A DNA stretch of 64,000 bases from an uncultured Actinomycetes bacterium (GTDB taxonomy: Bacteria; Actinomycetota; Actinomycetes; Nanopelagicales; Nanopelagicaceae). Below, piece after piece: positions 47,618 to 58,501 of this stretch. The notes beneath the pieces are model-generated. The model saw only the letters and a program-made list of their open reading frames with translations, searched no databases and had not been told where the DNA came from. The DNA is taken from NCBI GenBank assembly GCA_903827945.1, contig CAIKKN010000024.1:62001-126000 (forward strand). The letters are read 5' to 3'. Within the stretch, counting starts at the first letter, position 1, and each line of letters begins with the position of its first letter. The position numbers were made by a program, and so were the translations under genes.

Positions 47618-50191
47618 ATGAAGAGGTTGTTATTGGTTGATGGACATTCGTTGGCTTATCGCGCCTTTTACGCCCTGCCGGTCGAAAATTTTGGCACCGC
47701 TAGCGGGCAGCCAACTAATGCCATTTACGGCTTCTCATCGATGCTTCTTAACTTGATCCGTGATGAAAAGCCAACCCACATCGCTGTTGCATTCGATGTC
47801 TCCAGAAAGACTTTTCGATCAGAGAGGTTTCCGGAATATAAAGCGCAGCGTGCTAAAACTCCGGACGAGTTTCGCTCCCAAATGGATTACCTCTATCAAA
47901 TGGTTGCAGCCCTTGGGGTTAGAACTTTTGCAATCGAGGGTTTTGAAGCAGATGATGTAATCGCCACTTTTGCAAAAGAGGCTGAGGCTGAAAAATTTGA
48001 AGTTCTTATTTCTACGGGAGACAGAGATTCCTTTCAATTAATTTCAGAGCACATCACGGTTTTGTATCCGCGAAAAGGGATGTCTGACCTCGCCCGTATG
48101 ACTCCAGATGCAGTGAAAGAGAAGTACGGGTTGACTCCTGCGCAATATCACGATTTTGCTGCTCTTCGAGGGGACCCAAGTGACAACCTTCCTTCTGTAC
48201 CAGGAGTTGGTGAGAAGACTGCGACAAAATGGATTCAAGATTACGGAGATATAAATGGGCTTCTCTCGCACGCGGATGAGATCCCTGGAAAAGTGGGAGA
48301 GTCTCTTCGAGCCCATTTAGAAAGTGTGAAACTCAATCACGAGCTAACGCAATTGATTCACGACGTGGATGTAAAAGCTAGCGTTTCTGATCTGGAGTGG
48401 AAGGGTTTTAATACGGAGGATGTTTTGCATCTTCTGGATCAATTAGAGATAAAGGCGTTGAGAGATCGAATAAAGTCTATGAGTGGGGAAGTGGAGGCAG
48501 ATGTTCCCCTCGCCAAGTCCAGCGTTGACTCAATTGAAAAGAGTTCCATAGAAATCTCTGCATTGGTTTCAAAGCACTCGGGAGCTATTGCATTCCATGC
48601 TGAGATACTCGAAGGAAAAATTACTGGCTATTCAGTAGCCCTGGACTCCGCCCAAGTGTTTGTTGACCCATCGGGAACGCCAGGAGAGTGGCTCTCGGAT
48701 TCGAAAATCACAAAGATTGTTCACGGATCAAAAATTCTCGCAAGATATCTCAACATACAAGGAGTTGTATTTGATACAGAGCTCGCTGCATATCTGATTA
48801 ATCCGGGTGGACGAAACATTTCTATCGAAGATTTAGTTGAAAGATATCTTGGACTTCATTTAGAACAAGAGGCCGATGATCTTTTTTCTACCTTTAATGG
48901 TTCACATACCGCCCACCTTCATACGCTTCGGCCTATGCTTCAAAAAGAGATTGACGAACGTAACATGGGCTCACTCTTGCTTGACTTGGAGCTGCCAACT
49001 TCCCTTCTACTTGCACAAATGGAGGCGACAGGTATATCCGTCGACAGACCTCATTTGAATGAGTTAGTTACTTTCTTTCGAAGTGAAGTGGCGGCAGAGA
49101 CGGAATCAGCCCATAAACGCGCTGGTCACGAATTCAACGTGGGATCTCCAAAGCAGCTTCAAGTTGTTCTATTTGATGAACTCAAACTACCTAAAACTAA
49201 GAAAATTAAGACTGGATTTACTACTGATGCAGAGAGTCTGGAGTGGTTAGCAGCAAAGACAGGACACCCGTTGTTGCAGAATCTCTTACGTATTCGCGAG
49301 ACCAGCAAGTTAATGACCACAATAGATGGGTTACTCGCGGCGACTTCAACAGACAATCGAATTCATACTACTTTTCAACAGACAACAACTGCTACCGGGC
49401 GGTTGTCTTCTACCGATCCAAATTTGCAGAATATTCCCGTGCGCACCGAAGAAGGACGCAGAATTAGAGATTGTTTCATCGCATCTGCCCCATACGAAGA
49501 GTTGCTCACTGCAGATTACAGTCAGATTGAAATGCGCATCATGGCCCATCTTTCACAAGACGCTGGGCTAACGGAAGCGTTTCATAGCGGTGAAGATCTA
49601 CATAATACGGTGGCATCGCGAGTATTTGGGGTTAATGCAAATGAGGTGAATCCCGAGATGCGCAGGCAAATAAAGGCGATGTCTTATGGACTTGCATACG
49701 GGCTCTCGGCATTTGGGCTTTCACAACAATTGGATTTGTCCCCGACGGAAGCTTCAACTTTGATGGGACATTATTTTGAACGCTTTGGAGGAATCCGAGA
49801 CTATTTGAAGAATGTTGTAGAAGCGGCCCGTAAAGTTGGATATACGGAAACGATTTTAGGTAGACGACGCTACCTTCCCGATCTTTCGAGTGATAACCGA
49901 CAGCGACGTGAGACTGCCGAACGAATGGCGCTCAACGCACCAATCCAAGGATCTGCTGCAGACATTATCAAGGTGGCGATGCTAAATGTTCACTCATCTC
50001 TTGTGAAGGTGGGGGTGAAGTCTCGCCTCCTTTTGCAAGTGCATGATGAATTGATTATTGAAATCTTTCCGGGTGAACGCGATCAGGTATCGCACATTGT
50101 AAAGACGGAAATGGAAAATGCAGTCAAACTTTCCCTACCGCTAGCCGTAAATATAGGCACCGGAAAAAGTTGGGATTTGGCGGCGCACTAA
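47618..50191 (+). CDS. polA: DNA polymerase I
   Basis: PolA fills gaps and removes primers. I start at ATG 47618 (857 residues, MKRLLLVDGHSLAYRAF); the frame is open further back over the divergent gene but without conserved sequence. The 5' nuclease domain has GFEADDVIAT and GDPSDNLPSVPGVGEKTA; the polymerase has DYSQIEMRIMAHLS (motif A), RRQIKAMSYGLAYG (motif B) and QVHDELIIE (motif C). The middle exonuclease domain has lost catalytic aspartates (AFHAEI instead of DTE; ILARYL instead of a D-containing motif), so proofreading is probably absent, as in mycobacteria. Confidence 0.95.
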   Translation: MKRLLLVDGHSLAYRAFYALPVENFGTASGQPTNAIYGFSSMLLNLIRDEKPTHIAVAFDVSRKTFRSERFPEYKAQRAKTPDEFRSQMDYLYQMVAALGVRTFAIEGFEADDVIATFAKEAEAEKFEVLISTGDRDSFQLISEHITVLYPRKGMSDLARMTPDAVKEKYGLTPAQYHDFAALRGDPSDNLPSVPGVGEKTATKWIQDYGDINGLLSHADEIPGKVGESLRAHLESVKLNHELTQLIHDVDVKASVSDLEWKGFNTEDVLHLLDQLEIKALRDRIKSMSGEVEADVPLAKSSVDSIEKSSIEISALVSKHSGAIAFHAEILEGKITGYSVALDSAQVFVDPSGTPGEWLSDSKITKIVHGSKILARYLNIQGVVFDTELAAYLINPGGRNISIEDLVERYLGLHLEQEADDLFSTFNGSHTAHLHTLRPMLQKEIDERNMGSLLLDLELPTSLLLAQMEATGISVDRPHLNELVTFFRSEVAAETESAHKRAGHEFNVGSPKQLQVVLFDELKLPKTKKIKTGFTTDAESLEWLAAKTGHPLLQNLLRIRETSKLMTTIDGLLAATSTDNRIHTTFQQTTTATGRLSSTDPNLQNIPVRTEEGRRIRDCFIASAPYEELLTADYSQIEMRIMAHLSQDAGLTEAFHSGEDLHNTVASRVFGVNANEVNPEMRRQIKAMSYGLAYGLSAFGLSQQLDLSPTEASTLMGHYFERFGGIRDYLKNVVEAARKVGYTETILGRRRYLPDLSSDNRQRRETAERMALNAPIQGSAADIIKVAMLNVHSSLVKVGVKSRLLLQVHDELIIEIFPGERDQVSHIVKTEMENAVKLSLPLAVNIGTGKSWDLAAH

Positions 50192-51375
50192 CCCTCTGTC
50201 AGGGACTTTTTATTTGCTTTTTGTAAATATCGTTGTCCACCAAACGTTATGAAAGCGCCCACGACAACGCATGCGGTGGAGAGCGCAAAACAAAATTGAG
50301 GGCCAACGGATTCAGAGAGAGTTCCCGCGATAGCACTTCCAACTGCTCCAGCACTTCCTTCGATCATCCACATCCAACCAAGGGCCGAAGCGGCCGCGCC
50401 TTTAGGGCGGATAAATTCAAGGATTTCAAGATAGAAAACTTGTTGTGCTCCTACGAAAAATCCCATTACGCCACCTACCAACATCAGGCTCCAACCAGGA
50501 GTTGTAAATGCAAGTGGAAGTGTTGCGAGCGTCCAAAAGATGTAATTACGTTTAAAAGCTTGTAGCGGGGTCCAGTGTTTGCCGACGGTTCCAGCAACCA
50601 GACTTCCGAAGATCATTGTTGATGATTGAACTCCCAAAATAATTGATGTCATTTTTGGCACGTGCGCAATTGTGGTGAAGGCAGGGAGCGCAATCGAAAA
50701 AATTCCAGTACCAAGTCCGATAAAGAGGCCCTCAAGGGCGAGAAGTCGAATTCCAGGAATTCGAAATAGTTTCTTTTCGGAAGGATTCTTTACTTCCGGA
50801 ATCCATCGACCAACAACTTCTAAGAATGATATTGAGAGCCCGCCAGAGAGAAGAGAAAATGAACAAAGGGTGAGTGCAAGTGCGGGATGTTGTGAGAGGG
50901 CGAGAGCCGTGACAGCAAGTGGCCCAAGGATTGCTGCGATTTCCATGGATGTTGAATCAATTGCGTATGCGGTTCTTAATTTTTCTTGAGGAACTATAGA
51001 TCGCCACAACGGACGGACCGAGAGATTGATAGGTGGCGCACAAAGGCCAAGAAGAATTGCAAAAAGAAGGAGCAACGTTTTGTCATGTGTAGCGTTCACC
51101 AGAAGAATCGAGGCCGCGTAGGCGGGCACGAAGAAACGGATTGGCCACTTAAGTCCGTACTTATCCAGCAGCGCTGCGCGCACGCCTGTAGTAAGCGAGC
51201 CAGCTATGCCGTTGGCCCCAGCAGCAAAACCAGCCGTGGCAATGGATTGGGTTTCGTGATAAACCTTGAAGTAAAGGCCGAGTCCAATCATTCCGTAGGC
51301 AAAACGAGCGGGGAATGCGGCTATCAAGAGCGATTTAGCACCTGTTGTCTTCAAGAAAAGCAGGTATTCACGCAT
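50188..51375 (-). CDS. Major facilitator superfamily transporter
   Basis: A 395-residue membrane protein with about twelve hydrophobic segments and a cytoplasmic loop between the halves (VGRWIPEVKNPSEKKLFR). It resembles multidrug or sugar efflux MFS proteins but has no motif that fixes the substrate. It faces polA tail-to-tail with a four-base overlap and is divergent from rpsA. Confidence 0.82.
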   Translation of the reverse strand: MREYLLFLKTTGAKSLLIAAFPARFAYGMIGLGLYFKVYHETQSIATAGFAAGANGIAGSLTTGVRAALLDKYGLKWPIRFFVPAYAASILLVNATHDKTLLLLFAILLGLCAPPINLSVRPLWRSIVPQEKLRTAYAIDSTSMEIAAILGPLAVTALALSQHPALALTLCSFSLLSGGLSISFLEVVGRWIPEVKNPSEKKLFRIPGIRLLALEGLFIGLGTGIFSIALPAFTTIAHVPKMTSIILGVQSSTMIFGSLVAGTVGKHWTPLQAFKRNYIFWTLATLPLAFTTPGWSLMLVGGVMGFFVGAQQVFYLEILEFIRPKGAAASALGWMWMIEGSAGAVGSAIAGTLSESVGPQFCFALSTACVVVGAFITFGGQRYLQKANKKSLTEG

Positions 51376-51381
51376 ATCCGC

Positions 51382-51387
51382 ACTCTA
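51382..51387 (-). promoter_or_regulatory. Candidate -10 element for leaderless MFS transcript
   Basis: On the minus strand TAGAGT ends six bases before the MFS ATG, without a ribosome site. Confidence 0.45.
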
Positions 51388-51417
51388 TCTGACTCTCGCT
51401 GAAGGGGCAGATGCGTT

Positions 51418-51447
51418 TTGACCCTCAACACGCTCCGCAAGTACCCT
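51418..51447 (+). promoter_or_regulatory. Candidate rpsA promoter
   Basis: TTGACC (51418-51423), 18 bases, TACCCT (51442-51447) predicts a start near 51455 and a leader of about 85 bases before TTG 51539. A second -10-like TGTATAGG is at 51487-51494. The long leader is unusual here and may allow S1 autoregulation (inference). Confidence 0.45.
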
Positions 51448-51538
51448 AAGGCACTTGGTTCAGAAGGAGCCAGCCTCTCCACTCTCTGTATAGGGGATGG
51501 GGGAGTTACCTACTACATCTATCCACCTACGGAGCAAC

Positions 51539-52915
51539 TTGAGCACTCAGATTACAATCAACGATGTCGGAACAGCAGAAGATTTTCTTGCGGCAATCGA
51601 AGGAACAATAAAGAATTTTAACGACGGGGACTTAGTCTCAGGAATAGTCGTACAAGTAGACCGCGAAGAAGTACTTCTTGATATCGGATACAAGACAGAG
51701 GGTGTTATCCCTTCACGTGAACTTTCAATTCGCCACGATATCGATCCATCAGAGATCGTAAAGCTTGGCGATCGCGTTGAAGCTCTTGTTCTCCAGAAGG
51801 AAGATAAAGAAGGTCGCCTCATTCTTTCCAAGAAGCGCGCACAATACGAACGCGCATGGGGAGAAATTGAAGGCAAGAAGGAACGTGACGAAGTTGTCAC
51901 AGGCGTTGTTATCGAAGTTGTTAAGGGCGGATTAATCGTGGACATCGGTCTTCGTGGATTCCTTCCAGCATCACTCGTTGAAATGCGCCGTGTACGCGAC
52001 CTCACTCCTTACATCGGCAAGACAGTCGAAGCTCGAATCATTGAACTTGATAAGAACCGTAACAACGTTGTTCTTTCACGCCGCGCTTACCTCGAGCAGA
52101 CTCAATCAGAGTCACGCACAACATTCCTTAATCAGCTCACAAAGGGTCAGGTCCGTACAGGAGTTATTTCCTCGATCGTTAACTTTGGTGCATTCGTCGA
52201 CCTTGGTGGCGTAGATGGTCTTGTCCACGTTTCAGAACTTTCATGGAAGCACATTGATCACCCAAGTGAAGTTGTTGAAGTTGGCGATGAAGTGACTGTT
52301 GAAGTTCTCGAAGTTGATTTCGAGCGCGAGCGTGTCTCCCTATCACTCAAGGCAACCCAAGAAGATCCTTGGCAGGCATTTGCTCGCACACACACCATCA
52401 ATCAAGTTGTTCCTGGTGAAGTGACAAAGCTTGTTCCATTCGGAGCGTTTATTCGAGTATTCGAAGGAATCGAAGGCCTTGTTCATATCTCTGAGTTGGC
52501 AGTACGCCACGTAGAGATTCCAGAACAGGTTGTTCAAGTAGGAGATTCACTATTCGTTAAGATCATTGATATTGATCTAGAACGTCGCCGAATTTCACTT
52601 TCTCTTAAGCAAGCAAACGAAGGTCATGAAGTAGAGGTCGAAGCATTCGATCCTTCTCAATATGGAATGCCTGCTCGTTATGATGCTGAAGGAAACTTCA
52701 TCTACCCAGAAGGCTTTGATGCTGATTCACAAGAATGGCGTCCAGGATTTGAAACACAGCGCGAAGAGTGGGAGCGTCAGTACGCTGAAGCTCAAGCCCG
52801 ATTCCTTGCTCACAAGAAGCAAAAGGATGAAGCTCGTGTGGCTGATGAGGCTGCCGAAACGGCAGAACCATTGGAGCACACTTCGGAAACTCCAGCGGAA
52901 ACGCCAGCTGAATAA
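51539..52915 (+). CDS. rpsA: 30S ribosomal protein S1
   Basis: S1 binds mRNA on the small subunit. Four S1 RNA-binding domains follow each other: DGDLVSGIVVQVDREEV, RDEVVTGVVIEVVKGG, KGQVRTGVISSIVNFGAF and PGEVTKLVPFGAFIRV, then an acidic, Glu/Ala-rich tail. Four domains rather than six is typical of actinobacteria. Conserved sequence begins at ITINDVGTAEDFL, favouring TTG 51539 (CGGAG four bases upstream, 458 residues); ATG 51497 (472 residues) is possible. Confidence 0.95.
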   Translation: MSTQITINDVGTAEDFLAAIEGTIKNFNDGDLVSGIVVQVDREEVLLDIGYKTEGVIPSRELSIRHDIDPSEIVKLGDRVEALVLQKEDKEGRLILSKKRAQYERAWGEIEGKKERDEVVTGVVIEVVKGGLIVDIGLRGFLPASLVEMRRVRDLTPYIGKTVEARIIELDKNRNNVVLSRRAYLEQTQSESRTTFLNQLTKGQVRTGVISSIVNFGAFVDLGGVDGLVHVSELSWKHIDHPSEVVEVGDEVTVEVLEVDFERERVSLSLKATQEDPWQAFARTHTINQVVPGEVTKLVPFGAFIRVFEGIEGLVHISELAVRHVEIPEQVVQVGDSLFVKIIDIDLERRRISLSLKQANEGHEVEVEAFDPSQYGMPARYDAEGNFIYPEGFDADSQEWRPGFETQREEWERQYAEAQARFLAHKKQKDEARVADEAAETAEPLEHTSETPAETPAE

Positions 52916-52931
52916 AGAGACAATAGCGTTG

Positions 52932-52960
52932 AAGGCCCTGACTAAAGTCGGGGCCTTTTT
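52932..52960 (+). terminator. Rho-independent terminator after rpsA
   Basis: AAGGCCCTGAC and GTCGGGGCCTT pair over 11 bp (one G-U) around loop TAAA, and the stem runs into TTTTT then CATTTC. It lies 16 bases after the rpsA stop and separates rpsA from coaE. Confidence 0.92.
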
Positions 52961-52981
52961 CATTTCTAACTCCCAGATAGA

Positions 52982-52987
52982 TAGGCT
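52982..52987 (+). promoter_or_regulatory. Candidate -10 element for leaderless coaE transcript
   Basis: TAGGCT ends six bases before coaE GTG 52994; no ribosome site is present. It follows the rpsA terminator and would start the coaE-uvrB-uvrA unit. Confidence 0.5.
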
Positions 52988-52993
52988 GTAACC

Positions 52994-53587
52994 GTGCTTC
53001 TCGTCGCGTTAACCGGTGGAATTGGTTCAGGCAAATCCCTTGCTGGCCAATTTTTCGCCGACCTTGGAGCAATAGTTGTGGATTCAGATCAGCTTTCCCG
53101 TGAGGTAATTGAACGTGGAACGCCGGGGTTTGATGAAGTCCTGCTTCGTTTTGGAGATGAAATTCTTACGAACGGAGATATAGATCGCAAGAAATTGGCG
53201 GCTATTGTCTTTGAAGATGAGGAATCGCGAATCAATTTAGAAGAAATCATTCATCCGCTTGTTCGCAAATCTTTCGAAATCCTTGTTGAAAGCGCGAGCG
53301 AGGGCGATATCGTAATCAATCAGATTCCATTATTAGTGGAAACACATGGAGCGGAGAGATTCGATCGAGTAATTACTGTCATTTCACCGCTTGAAAAACG
53401 AAAAGAACGTTTAAAACTACGCGGATTACCTTCATATGAAATTGAGCGTCGAATTTCGGCGCAAGCCAGCGATGAAGAGCGAATCGAAATTTCTGACTAC
53501 ATAATCGAAAATGACGGCACGGAAGATGATTTACTCCGTGAAGTCGAAGCAACTTTTGAAGAACTCCAGAGAGATATCATCGCATGA
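52994..53587 (+). CDS. coaE: Dephospho-CoA kinase
   Basis: CoaE phosphorylates dephospho-CoA in the last step of coenzyme A synthesis. The 197-residue protein has the P-loop [11 protein letters not shown] at residues 8-18, [13 protein letters not shown] and a lid-type [11 protein letters not shown]. It lacks the extra C-terminal domain fused in mycobacterial CoaE. The stop overlaps uvrB (ATGA). Confidence 0.95.
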   Translation: MLLVALTGGIGSGKSLAGQFFADLGAIVVDSDQLSREVIERGTPGFDEVLLRFGDEILTNGDIDRKKLAAIVFEDEESRINLEEIIHPLVRKSFEILVESASEGDIVINQIPLLVETHGAERFDRVITVISPLEKRKERLKLRGLPSYEIERRISAQASDEERIEISDYIIENDGTEDDLLREVEATFEELQRDIIA

Positions 53588-55653
53588 GACCGATTTCTGA
53601 ATTGCAAAGAACGGTCAACCCCTTCAAAGTGATAAGCGATTATGTTCCTTCTGGAGACCAGCCGGCGGCCATTGCGGAGATGGCTAGGCGCATCGAAGCG
53701 GGGGAGAAAGATGTTGTTCTCTTAGGTGCAACTGGTACCGGTAAATCGGCAACAACCGCGTGGCTAATTGAGAAACTACAACGTCCAACATTGGTTATGG
53801 CGCCTAACAAGACTTTGGCTGCACAGCTTGCAAATGAATTTCGAGAGTTGATGCCAAATAATGCTGTGGAATATTTCGTTTCCTACTACGACTATTACCA
53901 ACCCGAAGCGTACGTACCTCAATCTGATACTTTCATCGAGAAGGATTCTTCGGTAAATGATGAGGTTGAGCGCCTGCGGCACTCGGCGACAAACTCACTT
54001 CTCACAAGGCGTGATGTTATCGTCGTGGCAACTGTTTCTTGCATTTACGGTTTGGGAACTCCACAAGAATATGTAGATCGAATGGTTCGTCTTCGCGTCG
54101 GAGATTCAATTGAGCGAAATACCCTCCTTCGAAAGTTTGTGGATATTCAGTACAAACGAAATGACATGGCTTTTGAGCGAGGGACATTTCGAGTTCGCGG
54201 GGACACTATCGAAATCATTCCCATGTATGAAGAGCTCGCCGTTCGAATTGAAATGTTTGGTGATGAGATTGAACGCATCACAACGTTGCATCCGCTCACA
54301 GGTGAAATTATCCGTGACGAAACGGAAATGTATATTTTCCCTGCAAGCCATTATGCGGCTGGCCCAGAAACAATGAAGCGCGCCATGGGTGGAATCGAAG
54401 CCGAGATGGAGGAGCGAGTTAAGCTCTTCGAAAAACAGGGCAAACTTCTTGAGGCCCAGCGATTGCGCATGCGCACAACTTTTGATTTAGAGATGATTCA
54501 ACAACTTGGTTTTTGCTCTGGGATTGAAAACTATTCACGACATATTGACGATCGAGATCCAGGTTCACCACCACATTGTCTACTTGATTATTTTCCAGAA
54601 GATTTTCTGGTTGTTATTGATGAATCACATGTCACTGTCCCGCAGATTGGTGCGATGCACGAAGGGGATGCTGCTCGAAAGCGCACACTTGTCGAGCATG
54701 GATTTCGTCTCCCAAGTGCAATGGATAATCGGCCACTTCGTTTTGATGAGTTTGAAGGTAGAAAGGGGCAGACTGTTTATTTGTCAGCCACCCCAGGAAA
54801 ATACGAAATGGCCAAAGTAGAAAACGATGTCGTGGAGCAAGTCATTCGACCAACTGGATTAGTAGATCCACAGATTCTTGTGAAGCCAATTAAGGGACAG
54901 ATTGATGACTTGGTCGAACAGATTCGAATTCGTACCGCAAAGAATGAACGCGTTTTAGTCACAACTTTGACGAAAAAAATGTCTGAGGATTTAACAGAAT
55001 ATCTTTTGGGGCTCGGTATAAAAGTTCAGTACCTCCATTCAGAGGTCGACACACTTCGCCGGGTAGAGCTTTTAAGAGAGTTACGCATGGGGGAGTTTGA
55101 CGTGTTGATTGGAATCAACTTACTCCGTGAAGGCTTAGATTTACCTGAAGTTTCCCTCGTTGCGATACTGGACGCAGACAAGCAGGGCTTCCTCAGGTCT
55201 GCGACATCTTTGATTCAAACGATTGGCCGCGCGGCACGAAATGTCTCCGGTGAGGTTCACATGTATGCCGATCAGATGACTGATGCCATGGTTAAGGCAA
55301 TCGATGAGACAAATAGGCGCCGTGAGAAGCAAGTTGCTTACAATCTAGCAAATGGAATTGACCCTACGCCGCTTCGCAAGAAGATTGCTGATATCACTGA
55401 TTTGATTTCAAAAGAGATTGAGGACACTGAAGAGACTCTGCCTTGGGGTAAAAAGGGCGCGCTGTCGCCAGGTCTCACACCAAGAGATGTATCGTCTCTT
55501 CCTCGACAAGAACTTCGAGCGTTAATTGATTCCCTCACCGACCAGATGAAGAACGCAGCAGGCGATCTTCAATTTGAAGTTGCCGCCCGTTTGAGAGATG
55601 AGATTAGAATTTTGAAAAAGGAACTACGAAGTATGGAAGAGGCTGGGGTATGA
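53584..55653 (+). CDS. uvrB: Excinuclease ABC subunit B
   Basis: UvrB is the damage-verifying helicase of nucleotide excision repair. The 689-residue protein has Walker [14 protein letters not shown], the beta-hairpin region [18 protein letters not shown], the helicase motif QTIGRAARN and a C-terminal UVR motif that contacts UvrC. ATG overlaps coaE and the stop overlaps uvrA. Confidence 0.97.
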   Translation: MRPISELQRTVNPFKVISDYVPSGDQPAAIAEMARRIEAGEKDVVLLGATGTGKSATTAWLIEKLQRPTLVMAPNKTLAAQLANEFRELMPNNAVEYFVSYYDYYQPEAYVPQSDTFIEKDSSVNDEVERLRHSATNSLLTRRDVIVVATVSCIYGLGTPQEYVDRMVRLRVGDSIERNTLLRKFVDIQYKRNDMAFERGTFRVRGDTIEIIPMYEELAVRIEMFGDEIERITTLHPLTGEIIRDETEMYIFPASHYAAGPETMKRAMGGIEAEMEERVKLFEKQGKLLEAQRLRMRTTFDLEMIQQLGFCSGIENYSRHIDDRDPGSPPHCLLDYFPEDFLVVIDESHVTVPQIGAMHEGDAARKRTLVEHGFRLPSAMDNRPLRFDEFEGRKGQTVYLSATPGKYEMAKVENDVVEQVIRPTGLVDPQILVKPIKGQIDDLVEQIRIRTAKNERVLVTTLTKKMSEDLTEYLLGLGIKVQYLHSEVDTLRRVELLRELRMGEFDVLIGINLLREGLDLPEVSLVAILDADKQGFLRSATSLIQTIGRAARNVSGEVHMYADQMTDAMVKAIDETNRRREKQVAYNLANGIDPTPLRKKIADITDLISKEIEDTEETLPWGKKGALSPGLTPRDVSSLPRQELRALIDSLTDQMKNAAGDLQFEVAARLRDEIRILKKELRSMEEAGV

Positions 55654-58487
55654 ATTCGGACCGTTTGATAGTGCGGGGCGCCCGCGAACATAATCTTAAG
55701 AACGTTTCGATTGATTTGCCCAGAAATTCCCTTATCGTCTTTACAGGTTTATCTGGATCAGGAAAGTCATCCCTAGCTTTCGATACGATCTTTGCAGAAG
55801 GTCAACGTAGATACGTCGAGTCACTCTCGGCATACGCACGCCAATTCCTGGGGCAGATGGATAAACCTGATGTAGATTTCATTGAAGGGTTATCGCCGGC
55901 GGTCTCTATTGATCAAAAATCAACGAATAGAAACCCGCGCTCTACGGTCGGAACGATCACAGAGGTATACGACTACTTACGTTTGCTTTACGCACGTGCT
56001 GGACGCCCGCATTGTCCAAGTTGCGGAAAGCCAATCGCGAAACAAACTCCACAAAATATTGTTGACCAGATTCTTGCTCTCAAGGAAGGCGTTCGCTTCC
56101 AAGTTCTAGCGCCAGTTATTAGGGCTCGTAAAGGTGAGTTCGTCGATCTCTTCCGTGAATTCACAACGCAGGGATATTCTCGAGCTCGCGTTGACGGAGT
56201 GGTTTATCCACTTGCAGAAATTCCTAAACTCAAGAAGCAGGATAAACACACAATTGAAGTCGTTATCGACCGACTTGCTGTCAAAGCTGATGCAAAAACG
56301 AGACTGACGGATTCGATTGAGAACGCCCTTAAGTTAGCAAATGGGTTAGTCATTTTGGATTTTGTAGATTTAGATGAGAAGGATCCTGATAAAGAGAAGG
56401 TATTTAGCGAACACATGGCGTGCCATGATTGCGAACTATCCTTTGAAGAAATGGAGCCTCGTTCCTTCTCATTTAACTCACCTTTTGGAGCTTGTCCAGA
56501 ATGCACTGGCATAGGTACAAAACTTGAGGTGGATCAGGAGCTTGTTATTCCAGATGATTCGATTTCGATTTATGAAGGAGCCATTGCTCCCTGGTCAGGT
56601 GGACAATCCTCAGATTATTTTGAGCGACTTCTTGAGGCGTTAGCCAAAGACATCACATTCTCTCTTGATGTTCCATGGAAAAAGATTTCAGTAAAAGCTC
56701 GTGAAGCAATTCTTAACGGCTATGAGTACGAGATAAAGATGAAGTACAAAGGTCGCTACGGAACAAAGAATTACACCACTGGTTTCGAGGGAGTTATTCC
56801 CTTTATTCACCGTCGACACTCAGAAACTGACAGCGATTACAGCCGTGAAAAGTATGAGGCGTATATGCGTGAGACTCCATGCCCTGCATGTAAAGGCGCA
56901 CGGTTAAAGCCAGAAGTTCTTGCCGTGACACTTGGCGGAAAGAATATCGCTCAAGTATGTGAACTTTCCATTGGCCAATGCGCCGATTTCCTCAAGAAGA
57001 TTTCTCTTAATGCGCGCGAGAAGAAGATTGCAGAACGTGTTCTCAAAGAGGTGCACGCCAGATTAGGGTTCCTCCTCGATGTCGGTCTTGACTATCTATC
57101 ATTAGAGCGCGGAGCAGTAACACTCTCAGGTGGGGAAGCTCAAAGAATTCGCCTCGCAACTCAAATTGGATCGGGGCTAGTAGGTGTTCTCTATGTACTA
57201 GATGAACCAAGCATTGGGTTGCATCAAAGGGATAATCGCCGATTAATCGATACCTTGACTAGATTGCGCGATTTAGGCAATACGTTGATTGTGGTCGAGC
57301 ATGATGAAGACACAATCCGAACCGCTGACTGGATTGTGGATATTGGTCCCGGCGCAGGTGAACATGGCGGGAAGGTAGTTTCATCAGGAAGCTATGAAGA
57401 CCTCATAGCCGCAAAAGAGTCAATAACTGGTGCTTATTTAGCAGGGCGCATGAAGATTGAAATGCCCGAAGTCCGGAGAGCGCAAGTTAAAGGCAAGGAA
57501 CTCGTTGTTAAGGATGCAAAAGAGAACAACCTACAAAATATCTCCGTAACTTTCCCACTTGGAAACTTTGTTGCGGTGACGGGAGTTAGTGGTTCTGGTA
57601 AATCGACTTTGGTAAATGACATCCTTTATACGGTGTTGGCGAACAAACTTAATGGAGCTCGCATGGTTCCGGGGAGACACAGATCAATATCTGGCCTGGA
57701 GAATCTCGACAAAGTTGTACATGTTGATCAATCGCCTATTGGACGTACTCCACGCTCTAATCCTGCCACCTATACCGGCGTTTTCGACAAGGTCCGAGCG
57801 CTTTTTGCTGAAACAGCAGAGGCGAAAATAAGAGGATACCAACAGGGACGTTTCTCATTTAACGTGAAAGGTGGTCGATGCGAAAACTGTGCCGGCGATG
57901 GCACCATCACGATTGAAATGAACTTCCTGCCTGATGTTTACGTACCTTGCGAAGTTTGTCACGGTGCTCGTTACAACCGTGAAACTCTAGAAGTGCACTA
58001 CAAAGGAAAAACAATTGCTCAGGTATTGGATATGCCTATCGAGGAGGCGCATGGTTTCTTTGAATCAGTGCCTGCCATCGCTAGGTATCTAAAAACGCTT
58101 AACGATGTTGGTCTTGGATATGTACGTCTTGGGCAATCGGCCCCAACCCTGTCTGGCGGTGAGGCTCAACGCGTTAAGTTAGCTACTGAACTTCAACGTC
58201 GCTCTACGGGCAGAACAATTTATGTATTGGATGAGCCAACAACCGGATTGCATTTTGAAGATGTTCGTAAACTTTTGATTGTTCTAAATCGCCTCGTCGA
58301 TTCGGGAAACACTGTCATCGTCATTGAGCACAACTTAGATGTTATTAAATGCGCGGATTGGGTTATCGACATGGGTCCTGAAGGAGGATCAGGAGGCGGC
58401 CTCGTCATTGCAGAAGGAACGCCTGAGCAAGTGGCAAAGAATAAGGCCAGCTTCACTGGTCAATACCTTGCCCCATTGCTTAAATAG
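55650..58487 (+). CDS. uvrA: Excinuclease ABC subunit A
   Basis: UvrA is the dimeric ABC ATPase that finds DNA damage and loads UvrB. The 945-residue protein has two ABC modules (Walker [15 protein letters not shown] and [13 protein letters not shown]; signatures LSGGEAQR in both), a zinc site CPSCGKPI near residue 120, CPECTG near 285 and the second-domain zinc motif [17 protein letters not shown]. It directly overlaps uvrB. Confidence 0.97.
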   Translation: MNSDRLIVRGAREHNLKNVSIDLPRNSLIVFTGLSGSGKSSLAFDTIFAEGQRRYVESLSAYARQFLGQMDKPDVDFIEGLSPAVSIDQKSTNRNPRSTVGTITEVYDYLRLLYARAGRPHCPSCGKPIAKQTPQNIVDQILALKEGVRFQVLAPVIRARKGEFVDLFREFTTQGYSRARVDGVVYPLAEIPKLKKQDKHTIEVVIDRLAVKADAKTRLTDSIENALKLANGLVILDFVDLDEKDPDKEKVFSEHMACHDCELSFEEMEPRSFSFNSPFGACPECTGIGTKLEVDQELVIPDDSISIYEGAIAPWSGGQSSDYFERLLEALAKDITFSLDVPWKKISVKAREAILNGYEYEIKMKYKGRYGTKNYTTGFEGVIPFIHRRHSETDSDYSREKYEAYMRETPCPACKGARLKPEVLAVTLGGKNIAQVCELSIGQCADFLKKISLNAREKKIAERVLKEVHARLGFLLDVGLDYLSLERGAVTLSGGEAQRIRLATQIGSGLVGVLYVLDEPSIGLHQRDNRRLIDTLTRLRDLGNTLIVVEHDEDTIRTADWIVDIGPGAGEHGGKVVSSGSYEDLIAAKESITGAYLAGRMKIEMPEVRRAQVKGKELVVKDAKENNLQNISVTFPLGNFVAVTGVSGSGKSTLVNDILYTVLANKLNGARMVPGRHRSISGLENLDKVVHVDQSPIGRTPRSNPATYTGVFDKVRALFAETAEAKIRGYQQGRFSFNVKGGRCENCAGDGTITIEMNFLPDVYVPCEVCHGARYNRETLEVHYKGKTIAQVLDMPIEEAHGFFESVPAIARYLKTLNDVGLGYVRLGQSAPTLSGGEAQRVKLATELQRRSTGRTIYVLDEPTTGLHFEDVRKLLIVLNRLVDSGNTVIVIEHNLDVIKCADWVIDMGPEGGSGGGLVIAEGTPEQVAKNKASFTGQYLAPLLK

Positions 58488-58501
58488 AGAATTAGAATCC
58501 C

